This document shows positions 27,110 through 35,202 of a stretch of DNA of 38,305 nt, piece after piece. Source of the DNA: Planctomycetota bacterium (GTDB lineage Bacteria; Planctomycetota; Phycisphaerae; Sedimentisphaerales; Anaerobacaceae); NCBI GenBank assembly GCA_016872975.1, contig VGYL01000002.1, positions 1 to 38,305 on the forward strand. Direction: 5' to 3'. Numbering within the stretch: the stretch's first letter is position 1; each line of letters opens with the position of its first letter. A program made the translations under genes and the position numbers. Under the pieces are notes generated by a model. The model was not told the DNA's origin. It saw only the letters and a list, made by a program, of their open reading frames with translations, and did not search any database.

Positions 27110-28040
27110 CGCCCCCCGGTGTTTTGAGAAACCCCTGGTATCGCAGCCAATTGGCGCAGGCCTGGGTCCACGCGGCGCATGGATGATTCACCGGGCGGAC
27201 GCCGAAGTCGTGCGTGGCGGTGGCGTAGATGTGCAGCTCCGTCGGCACGCCGGCCTTTTGCAGCGCCAGGAACATCGTTACGCTGTGCTCCGGCGGGCTG
27301 ATGATATCGGCCCCGCCGTGCACGAGGAAGATCGGCGGCGTCCCGGCGGGAATCCGCAGACCCGAGGCGATCTCGTCCTTGTCCTTTGCCTTGAGATAGC
27401 CCGAATAGGCCGCGATGGCGAAGTCGGGCCGGCAGGAGATCTTGTCCACGTCGTCGACCGGTGCGTAGGTCCGCTTTTCGAAGCTCGTCGCGGTCGCAAT
27501 GGCCAGATGCCCGCCCGCCGAGAAGCCTATCATCCCGATCTGCTGCGGCTGGAGGCCCCATTCCCCGGCCTTGCTCCGCACGAGACTGACCGCCCGCTGG
27601 GCATCCTGGAGCGGCCGCCGGGCCGGCTCGCCCTTGACCTCATCCGGCCGCCGCGGCACGCGGTACTTGAGGATGATCCCGGTGACCCCGATCGAGTTCA
27701 ACCACGCGGCCACCTCCTCGCCCTCCAGTTGCCAGTAGAGGTCCCAGTACCCGCCCCCCGGACAGATCAGGACCGCCGTTCCGGTGTCCTGATCCTTCGG
27801 TGGCCGATAGATCGTCAGCGTCGGCCGGGTGACATTGGTCACCAGTGTCGTCGATTCCGTCACCTCGACATATTTGCGGCTCGACTTCGGCGACGGCCGC
27901 GTCTTCTCCGCCCCCACCGTCCCCGGCTCCTCCGGCGCCTCCCCCGGCCAAACCGTCACCACCAGCGGCTCCTGTGCCGCCGCCGCCGCATCAACTCCAC
28001 ACATCCCAACGACCAGAGAAACCGTCAATGCAAATCGCAT
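27051..28040 (-). CDS. Secreted alpha/beta hydrolase (esterase/BD-FAE-like)
   Basis: Signal peptide, LTIYRPPKDQDTGTAVLICPGGGYWDLYWQLEGEEVAAWLNSIGV, GMIGFSAGGHLA (G-x-S-x-G), FLVHGGADIISPPEHS. Confidence 0.88.
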   Translation of the reverse strand: MRFALTVSLVVGMCGVDAAAAAQEPLVVTVWPGEAPEEPGTVGAEKTRPSPKSSRKYVEVTESTTLVTNVTRPTLTIYRPPKDQDTGTAVLICPGGGYWDLYWQLEGEEVAAWLNSIGVTGIILKYRVPRRPDEVKGEPARRPLQDAQRAVSLVRSKAGEWGLQPQQIGMIGFSAGGHLAIATATSFEKRTYAPVDDVDKISCRPDFAIAAYSGYLKAKDKDEIASGLRIPAGTPPIFLVHGGADIISPPEHSVTMFLALQKAGVPTELHIYATATHDFGVRPVNHPCAAWTQACANWLRYQGFLKTPGGGNSNSEVRNSKQIQNSKHE

Positions 28041-28146
28041 AATTGATTGATCGTCCTTTCATTGCATTGCCCGATCTGTTTGGCGTTTGCCTCGGTACCG
28101 TCGACGGCTCAACATGTTGCCCTGCAGACTCCTCTCGTTGGGGCTC

Positions 28147-28692
28147 CTATCGGTTGTTGTATCTTGGCAACACGTCTCTTGCCACTACGCGGATTGCCCG
28201 TTGCATCGCGCGCGTTAGGGTGTCGCAGTCCCTTAGGACTACTTCCAAGAAGCCAAACGCAAGGGGAAAATGGCAGTGGCGCATCGGGTCGGGAGCGCAG
28301 GATATATGGAGGTGCGGCCCCTGTTTTAGGTCGTCGGTGTCGGCCGGGTCAGTATGAATGCAGAGTAACTCATCGTACTTGTGTGCCGCAGGCAAGATCG
28401 CTAACAATGTGAAGTATGCGCGCTCGAGCGTGAAGGTGTCACCCGCAGAAGCCCGCCACGACTCATAGTAGCGGCAACGAAGCCCTTGTATTGAAGTCCG
28501 GAAGCTCTCTTCAGTACGGATGGAGCCCCCCGTTTTCTCATCGGTTGCGACAAGTCTGATCGCACCTCCAGGGCCGGACCTCGCATAGCGAACTGCCACA
28601 CGCGAGTCTCCTTCGCGAAGCGGAATGAACATCTCATGCAGCGTGTTCGAACGCTGGCGCAGATTCCGCTCTGGCACCGTGATCAACGCCAT
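28147..28692 (-). CDS. Hypothetical protein coupled to the N6-methylase gene
   Basis: 181-aa ORF starting 4 nt after the methylase stop; contains KQGPHLHISCAPDPMRHCHFPLAF; no family recognised. Confidence 0.65.
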   Translation of the reverse strand: MALITVPERNLRQRSNTLHEMFIPLREGDSRVAVRYARSGPGGAIRLVATDEKTGGSIRTEESFRTSIQGLRCRYYESWRASAGDTFTLERAYFTLLAILPAAHKYDELLCIHTDPADTDDLKQGPHLHISCAPDPMRHCHFPLAFGFLEVVLRDCDTLTRAMQRAIRVVARDVLPRYNNR

Positions 28693-28696
28693 AGTC

Positions 28697-31315
28697 TTAG
28701 TCGCCTATGCCAACAAGGGACAGTTGCGATTCCGAAAGGCCAAATGCTTGACCGACGGCTCTATCCAAATCCCCCATCACCTTGGGATTGCCCGGCGAAC
28801 TGGCGAGTGTGTCCACAAGTCCCACGATCTTTCGCGTCAACGGAGCCGGAAGCGAGGCGGGTCCGGGTATGTGGAAGTCACGCAATGTCTTGACCTCCAG
28901 CATCAGGTAAGCCCGTTTGTACTTGTGTGATGATGAGGCGAGTTGCCAGTGGCCGATTGCAGAGTTCATTACAGCGCATACGACTTTGAGCAGGGACAAC
29001 CCTCCTTTACCAGAGCGGGGGACCAGATATGGACAGTGTGAGACAGCGTACCTGCCTTCCGTGTCGATACCGAATCGCGGTAGCAGGACCAGATGTGGCG
29101 TGACGATCTTAGGTACGAACATCTTGTCAGGTGAACGCGGCCGTTCGGGTTTCCACCACTCGACCGTTCCACGTCGCACACTGGAACGACCCGCCAGCCG
29201 ATCTTTCGACTTGCTCAAATACTTCCAGGTCTCCGGGTAGCTCTTGCGTAGGTCGGTCTCACTGAGTTGTTCACCATCTGGACCAAAGGGCAGGAAGACT
29301 ACCGTTGTCGGCCTTGTCGGAACACCAAACCTCACCATTTGGCGATCCGGAAGGATAGGACGCCAGATATCTCGCTCGCCCTTGGGACAATCCCGCGATG
29401 GCAGGACGAAGATGTCGTCCGCGCCTGTGACAAGCCCTTGTCGCACCTCAATAAACTGTTCGAGACGAGGATGTAGCTCGATGGCATTCTGGAGCGCTGT
29501 TTCCTCTGGGCGGAGAACATGCCAACGGTCACGGCGAAAGTTGTCCTGGCCCGCTTCGAAGACTCGGTATCCATCACTCGCAATGGTCCGGCCTGCCAGA
29601 GCGTCTTGGAGCGCGGCTCCCACGAACTCCTGGCACTTCACAATAGTTGCGGGGATGTGGCGCTCGCTCGTTCGTTCCGCGATAAGGAGGATGACATACA
29701 CCCCAGTCTGCTCGAAGACCGGTACTTCTGAGAGATCGGCAAGTACTCTGATAGTGAACGTCTCAGATATCTGTTGGCGGAGTTGTGACGCGCTCTTTGA
29801 AAGGAGAAAACTGTGCGGCAAGACAAAGCAGACCATCCCGCCTGGTGCAGTGTGGTCGATTGCTGCCTTCAAGAACGCGAGATAGAGGTCTTGTTTTCCC
29901 AGACCTTGTTCCGGCATATACGACGACAGTCGTTCGCGAATTGTGGTCGAGAGCCCATCCCATTTGACGAACGGCGGATTCGCGATAACGACATCGAACA
30001 TCCAGTCTGGGTGCTGCCGAAGACGTTGGATGGCCTCGCCCGCCTCAATGTTCAACGTCGGGGGAAACCTGCCGGTTAGCACCAAATGCAGGAGAGATAG
30101 GGAAAGTCGCGTTGCCTGACACGCGTTGGGGTCAACATCAATCCCATGTGTGTTCGCGAACGATTCCTGAACTGACTCCGTTGAGAAGGTCTCGTTGGCC
30201 GGATCACACTGCATCTCCAGTAATGTCCGGAGAAACATGCCGGATCCGCACGCCGGATCCATCGTACGTAGCGCACGGAACGATCGTGGTGTTCGATGCT
30301 CTCTCAGATATCGGGCGAAGAACCGTGCAACGTACTGTGGAGTGCAGACACTGCCAAGGTCCTTGTTCTGAAGTTCCTCGGGGAGTTCTCGGAATAGCAT
30401 CAGGTCCGACGGGCTGTTGTCACGCAGGACCGAGACATAGTGCTCATAGATGCGGCTCAGCGCGTGTTTGGAGATCAGGTGGAAGTTGTACCTATAGGGA
30501 GAATACCGACTCCAGTAGAAATTGCGAGCCAGATCCTGCAAGGACTCGGCGTCCCAGGCATCGAAGACATCCAGTTGGTCAAGAATCTCCTTGAGCCAGT
30601 CGGGCAGATTCGTTTGACCCATGCGCTCAAACGCCAGATAGATGAGAGATTTTGCGTTCCTCCGAGCCGGCGGGAGTCCGCTGAGCAGCGAGATGAGCAG
30701 CCCCTTCTCCAACGGCTGCATACGATTTCGGTAGTCCTCAAGAGCGCGGACCAAGATGACGGAATTGATCAGGGCAGAGACTTGTGGCAAGCCGACGCGA
30801 TTACCCAAGTCGCTTCGAACCGCACGCTTCCAGAATGACACCGTAGCGATGAGGGCATCATCCAGTGCCTTGACGTTGGGATTTGGGCGGTTGCCTGTCA
30901 GACGATCAAAAGCATCTGCCCGCCAGACGTCCTCTGACAGGGTTGCGGGAAAGAAGTGGTCATACGGTGGGTCTGTCCGATTGAATACCACCCGCATCCC
31001 GCGCCCCTCGGGAAGCAAGTGCCAATCCACCAAGTTGTTGTACGAAAGTTCAAGCAACGTTCGACGCTCTGACACGGTGAGGTCCATGTACGGAGTATCT
31101 GTCCGTAGGAAGGAGATGACGGCGGTCCGGTCAAAGCCATGCTCCACCACCAAGTGTCCGTTGCAGAACCGCTCCGTGCCAGGGTATCGGTCGAGTTGAT
31201 CGCTGGGGCGCCAGCCGAACTCGCTGGCAAACCGCCGAAGAGCATCAATCGCTTCGATACCCTGGATGTCCTGATCCGTGAGATCACGAAGGAGTTTCGA
31301 GCCTCGATCAGCCAT
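28697..31315 (-). CDS. Eco57I/type IIG-like N6-adenine DNA methyltransferase
   Basis: TMDPACGSGMFLRTLLEMQCDP (SAM motif I), DVVIANPPFVKW (catalytic NPPF), GKQDLYLAFLKAAIDHTAPGGMVCFVLPHSFLLSKSASQLRQQI. Confidence 0.9.
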   Translation of the reverse strand: MADRGSKLLRDLTDQDIQGIEAIDALRRFASEFGWRPSDQLDRYPGTERFCNGHLVVEHGFDRTAVISFLRTDTPYMDLTVSERRTLLELSYNNLVDWHLLPEGRGMRVVFNRTDPPYDHFFPATLSEDVWRADAFDRLTGNRPNPNVKALDDALIATVSFWKRAVRSDLGNRVGLPQVSALINSVILVRALEDYRNRMQPLEKGLLISLLSGLPPARRNAKSLIYLAFERMGQTNLPDWLKEILDQLDVFDAWDAESLQDLARNFYWSRYSPYRYNFHLISKHALSRIYEHYVSVLRDNSPSDLMLFRELPEELQNKDLGSVCTPQYVARFFARYLREHRTPRSFRALRTMDPACGSGMFLRTLLEMQCDPANETFSTESVQESFANTHGIDVDPNACQATRLSLSLLHLVLTGRFPPTLNIEAGEAIQRLRQHPDWMFDVVIANPPFVKWDGLSTTIRERLSSYMPEQGLGKQDLYLAFLKAAIDHTAPGGMVCFVLPHSFLLSKSASQLRQQISETFTIRVLADLSEVPVFEQTGVYVILLIAERTSERHIPATIVKCQEFVGAALQDALAGRTIASDGYRVFEAGQDNFRRDRWHVLRPEETALQNAIELHPRLEQFIEVRQGLVTGADDIFVLPSRDCPKGERDIWRPILPDRQMVRFGVPTRPTTVVFLPFGPDGEQLSETDLRKSYPETWKYLSKSKDRLAGRSSVRRGTVEWWKPERPRSPDKMFVPKIVTPHLVLLPRFGIDTEGRYAVSHCPYLVPRSGKGGLSLLKVVCAVMNSAIGHWQLASSSHKYKRAYLMLEVKTLRDFHIPGPASLPAPLTRKIVGLVDTLASSPGNPKVMGDLDRAVGQAFGLSESQLSLVGIGD

Positions 31316-31548
31316 GTGATGCCCCGAATCCTATCACAACCATCTGTCTCTCTGAATCCACACCGCGTCAGATTCCAGCAGAAGTTGCCGGTTCAAGATC
31401 TGACGTGTCCATCAGTTGATGCTTGATAGTAGAGGATCACTGGTGCATTGTAAAGATGGAAATGCAGGAGAAGGCGAGCGGGCGAACCCCATGCCACCAC
31501 AGTCGTTCTTGCGCGGGACCTTCGCGGACCCGGGAGTTGTCGCTGATT

Positions 31549-31776
31549 CTATGCGGTCTTCTGGGTTATCAGGTCTTTGTCGAACTCCAGCCTGTAGGAT
31601 AGGATTGTCTTCAAGTCGATTTTCTTGGAGGCCTCCAGAATCTCGATGCCCACGATTCTGCCGTTCGCGGTCGTGTCCAGATTGACGCCCTCCGTGATTT
31701 CCACGACCCCTTCCGGCGTCTCATTGCCCAACTCCAAGTACAGGGCATCGACCTCGTCGTCGTAATGTACCCTCAT
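31549..31776 (-). CDS. DUF2283 protein (putative antitoxin)
   Basis: MRVHYDDEVDALYLELGN...EITEGVNLDTTANGRIVGIEILEASKKI is typical DUF2283; 4-nt overlap with the upstream DUF4258 ORF. Confidence 0.85.
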   Translation of the reverse strand: MRVHYDDEVDALYLELGNETPEGVVEITEGVNLDTTANGRIVGIEILEASKKIDLKTILSYRLEFDKDLITQKTA

Positions 31777-32003
31777 GGGGTCCGTCCTTTCTTCCAGGGA
31801 TAGTTCGTTATCACGGTTATTCTATCACCTTCCACGGCGGCCACAATCTTCAGTGGATATCGGAAGCCTTCGACCTTCTCGACGATCTCGTGTCTGCCTG
31901 GAGGTAGGAGCCTTTCCTTCAGGAGAGCGACGACCAGGGATTGGGGAATCTTGTACAGAGCCGCCCTTCTTCGTGCATGACGGGAAAACTGGATTTCCAC
32001 CAT
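31773..32003 (-). CDS. DUF4258 protein (putative toxin)
   Basis: MVEIQFSRHARRRAALYKIPQSLVVALLKE...GDRITVITNYPWKKGRTP. Confidence 0.75.
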   Translation of the reverse strand: MVEIQFSRHARRRAALYKIPQSLVVALLKERLLPPGRHEIVEKVEGFRYPLKIVAAVEGDRITVITNYPWKKGRTP

Positions 32004-32010
32004 GAAGCTC

Positions 32011-32223
32011 CTATCGTTGCCTCATGTGTTGCTCAATGGCATCGATCTGCTCGTCCGTGAGTCCTTCATAGACTCGCGCTGCCAGGGCCAGCACGTCGCC
32101 CGGTTCCTCAATGGGTTGGACCACCAGACGCACCTTCTGGCCTTCCGTAAGCTCCACGTCGGCAGGGGCAACGGGGCGAAAGCTCCCATGCTCGTAGACC
32201 GCTTCGATTGTTTCTGTCTTCAT
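32011..32223 (-). CDS. DUF104/AF2212-like antitoxin family protein
   Basis: MKTETIEAVYEHGSFRPVAPADVELTEGQKVRLVVQP. Confidence 0.85.
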   Translation of the reverse strand: MKTETIEAVYEHGSFRPVAPADVELTEGQKVRLVVQPIEEPGDVLALAARVYEGLTDEQIDAIEQHMRQR

Positions 32224-32398
32224 CGAATTGCTCCTTTGTACCACAGCAATATTATAGCGGTCTTTGCGGTTCTTGTCCTCGTCTTTTCGAGACAATCGAA
32301 GCGGTGCATTGTCCGTATCCGGCCCGCTGTCCGCCGGTGCCTTTCAGGCGGGATTCCTTGATCTGCAACGTCCACAAGTCACCTCGTAAGATGCAGAA

Positions 32399-32415
32399 GG
32401 TGTGCACAGCACACC
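32399..32415. repeat. Short palindrome ggtgtgc-aca-gcacacc
   Basis: 7-bp perfect arms followed by ctaca; similar layout to 11026-11043. Confidence 0.55.
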
Positions 32416-32473
32416 CTACAGTTGCTGCTCGGGCCCCATGCGAAAAAGGCCCAAGGTCAGAGACGCAGCCCCG

Positions 32474-33250
32474 TCACAACCGCAGCCAGGTCGCCGCGTT
32501 CTGGTGGCGGATTCTCTCTTTGTCCGGCTCGGGGGTGTCGAGGACTTCCAGTTTCACCAGGGCGGGGTCGGGGTAGTTGAAGGGCATGCCGGTGCCGAAG
32601 ACCAGCCGGTCGGGACCCAGGTTGGTGAGCAGTTGGCCCAACTCGTTCGCCAGTACGGCGGTCAGACGCGAAATCTCGATGGCGTAGTTGGGTGGCAGGC
32701 CGTTGTCTTTGCGGCCCAGCGCGGAGGACACGTAGCCGGCGCCGTTGAGCAGGAGAAAGCGGGCCTGCGGGTGGGCCTTCACCAGCGCGACGATCTCGGC
32801 CTGCGGCACGTCGGGGACGTTCAGCAGCCAACTCCGCTGGCGGTTGTCCTCCACGCGCAGGGGGATGGAAATCACCACGTTTCGCTCCGTGGCGGCGGCG
32901 ATCAGTTCCGCGCAGCAGGCGTCGGACAGCCCGTAGTTGTGCCACTTGGGATAGAGGCGCAGGCCCGTCATGCCGAATTCTTCATGGCAGATCTTCAGAT
33001 CGTCCTGCCACCCGGCGTAGAAGGGGTTGAGGACCGCAAAGGGGATCAGCCGGTCGCGGTGGCGGCAGGCTTCTTCCATCAACTCCTCGTTGCCCGCCTG
33101 GGCGTTGCGGTAGGTGATCGCCGCGGCGCTGGAGACGACCGCCTTGTCGATCCCCTTGGCATCCATCAAGGCCAGCAGCGAGGCCGCCGTGTTGTGCCGC
33201 AGCCGCCGGAACGCAAAAGGGCCTAGATACGCATTCACGTCGATGATCAT
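32474..33250 (-). CDS. Amidohydrolase-related (TIM-barrel metal-dependent hydrolase-like) protein
   Basis: MIIDVNAYLGPFAFRRLRHNTAASLLALMDAKGIDKAVVSSAAAITYRNAQAGNEEL...GLRLYPKWHNYGL...LGPDRLVFGTGMPFNYP. ATGA overlap with the upstream gene. Confidence 0.8.
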   Translation of the reverse strand: MIIDVNAYLGPFAFRRLRHNTAASLLALMDAKGIDKAVVSSAAAITYRNAQAGNEELMEEACRHRDRLIPFAVLNPFYAGWQDDLKICHEEFGMTGLRLYPKWHNYGLSDACCAELIAAATERNVVISIPLRVEDNRQRSWLLNVPDVPQAEIVALVKAHPQARFLLLNGAGYVSSALGRKDNGLPPNYAIEISRLTAVLANELGQLLTNLGPDRLVFGTGMPFNYPDPALVKLEVLDTPEPDKERIRHQNAATWLRL

Positions 33251-34182
33251 GATTTCCGCCTCCCCAGGAGTCTCATCATATTCCCGCTCAGGATCTTCCC
33301 TTTGTCCTGCGCGCTCAGGTTCGCGCCGCGAATCTTGCCCACGCCCGCGGTCATGGACATGTCGCAGCCGAACACGACCCGCTCCGCGCCGACCGTGGTC
33401 ACCGCCATCTCCACCGAGCCGGCGTCGGTCACACTGCCGCTGGTGTCGAGATAGACGTTCGGGGCGTGGCGGGCGGCCTTGACCGTCCATTCCCAATCCC
33501 CGCCCCCGGTGATGTGGGCGCAGATGAGCATCATCTCGGGATACCGGCGGGCCAGCTCGGCGAAATGTCCGCTGTCCGACATGTGCGGCTGGTCCTCGAC
33601 GAAGTAGTGGGAGTGCCCCGCGTGGTGCAGGATCGGCACGCCCAGCTCGATCGCCAGCTCGACGACGGGAAACACCACCGGTTCGGTGCAGGTGTGCTCG
33701 TTGTAGAGCTTGATGCCGATGAACCCACGCTCCTCGACGCACCGGCGGATGTCGTCCAAGGCCTCCGGGCCGTAGCCGGGGTTGACGTAGCAGTACCCGA
33801 GCACCCGGCCGGGGAACCGCCGCATCGCCTCGGCCGTCCACTGGTTGCATTGGCGAAACCCCTCCGCGGTCGCCGGCCGCTTCGGCGTCAGCATCGAGCA
33901 GCACAACTGGTCGATCCCCAGCTTGTCGGCCGCCTCGATCAGCTTGCGATCATCCGCCTCCCACGTCGCCCGGCTGTGGTGCACCAGGTGCGCATGGCAG
34001 TCGATGACCTTGCCTTTCGCCGGCGGGCTACCAGACGCATCGGGCACAGATTGCCCGGCCGTGCCGCCCGTCAATGGCAGTGTCGCCCCCAGGGCCACGG
34101 CCGCCGAGCTCTTCAGGAGCGTTCGTCGCGAAACACGCGGGCGCGATCCGGATAAACTCGCCGTTATCTGAGAGATAGTCAT
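33247..34182 (-). CDS. TAT-exported amidohydrolase_2 family protein
   Basis: VSRRTLLKSSAAVALG (TAT), VIDCHAHLVHHS, GFIGIKLYNEHT, ILHHAGHSHYF, LICAHITGGGDWEWT, NVYLDTSGS, VVFGCDMSM. Confidence 0.9.
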   Translation of the reverse strand: MTISQITASLSGSRPRVSRRTLLKSSAAVALGATLPLTGGTAGQSVPDASGSPPAKGKVIDCHAHLVHHSRATWEADDRKLIEAADKLGIDQLCCSMLTPKRPATAEGFRQCNQWTAEAMRRFPGRVLGYCYVNPGYGPEALDDIRRCVEERGFIGIKLYNEHTCTEPVVFPVVELAIELGVPILHHAGHSHYFVEDQPHMSDSGHFAELARRYPEMMLICAHITGGGDWEWTVKAARHAPNVYLDTSGSVTDAGSVEMAVTTVGAERVVFGCDMSMTAGVGKIRGANLSAQDKGKILSGNMMRLLGRRKS

Positions 34183-34265
34183 CTGTTTCTGCCTCCTTCT
34201 ATGTCTCCCTGGCTTCTTTTTGTAGCAGGAAGATCTACGCGCGGGTCAAGAACCTACCCTGCCGA

Positions 34266-34613
34266 CTACCGCAGGTGCAGGACCAGACGTAATCCCTTTT
34301 CGATCTGCTCCATCAGGTTCGGAGGAAGGGTGCCAATCCTCTCGGTCAAGCAGGTCTTGTCTGCCGTTATGATCTGGGATACGTTGGCCACCGAGTCCTT
34401 TGGGAGTCCGGTCAATTTCTGGGGGAGGAACACATTGCCCGGTGCTTGAGCCAACCTGGTATTGGACGTGATGACGAGCGCGATCACGGTCGCGATCCGG
34501 CTGCGATTGAAGTCATCAGACTGGAGCACCAGAACCGGTCTGCGATAGCCCGGTTCCGATCCCGCAGGTTCGGGCAGACCCGCCCACCAGATTTCTCCCC
34601 GTTGGATCACCAT
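34266..34613 (-). CDS. MazF/PemK-family endoribonuclease toxin
   Basis: MVIQRGEIWWAGLPEPAGSEPGYRRPVLVLQSDDFNRSRIATVIALVITSN...GLPKDSVANVSQIITADKTCL. Confidence 0.93.
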   Translation of the reverse strand: MVIQRGEIWWAGLPEPAGSEPGYRRPVLVLQSDDFNRSRIATVIALVITSNTRLAQAPGNVFLPQKLTGLPKDSVANVSQIITADKTCLTERIGTLPPNLMEQIEKGLRLVLHLR

Positions 34614-34843
34614 TTCTCGTTGCTGATGGAGGCAATCTGAATCGCGACCAACTCCGGCTCCAGTTGGGACTTCTCTTTCGTGTAGACCTCGTCAAGCCTT
34701 TTTGTCACGTCGCCGTTCTGGTAGGCGGCCAGGTAGGCGGCCAGCGCCGCGACATAGAACTCACTCAGCGACATGCCGAGCTCTTGGGCCAACCGCTCCG
34801 TTGCCTCGTAGATCGGATTGGGTACTGAGATTTCTGTCTTCAT
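34607..34843 (-). CDS. RHH-type antitoxin cognate to MazF
   Basis: MKTEISVPNPIYEATERLAQELGMSLSEFYVAALAAYLAAYQ; overlaps the toxin start by 7 nt. Confidence 0.85.
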   Translation of the reverse strand: MKTEISVPNPIYEATERLAQELGMSLSEFYVAALAAYLAAYQNGDVTKRLDEVYTKEKSQLEPELVAIQIASISNEKW

Positions 34844-34968
34844 GTTGTCTTTGCCCATCGACATCGGATGAACGCACCTCTAACTCCGGGTATTGTACCA
34901 CCCCCGTCAAGCCCACGCAACGTCGGGAAAATGCGGCGTAGGGCAATGGGGTGTTCGGCGACGAGGCG

Positions 34969-35090
34969 GTTTGGAGTTCCGCGCTTACGCGGGTCTGAGA
35001 GTCTTCCGGCGCGGCCGGCTCGACTCTGTAAATGCGGACGGGAAAAGGAGGGCCGGACTGTTTGACCCGCCTGAAGGCGGAACTCCAAAC
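34969..35090. mobile_element. 122-bp family C palindromic element
   Basis: gtttggagttccgc... and ...gcggaactccaaac terminal inverted repeats; reverse complement aligns with 22832 onward. Confidence 0.8.
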
Positions 35091-35202
35091 GCCACGCACA
35101 ATGTGGAACTCCGAACAGCGTTCTACATGTACCGTAGGGGCCCACCCGGGTTGAGGAGGGTGGCCAGACGCGATGCAGTGCGTTTGAGGACCTGAACGCA
35201 CT

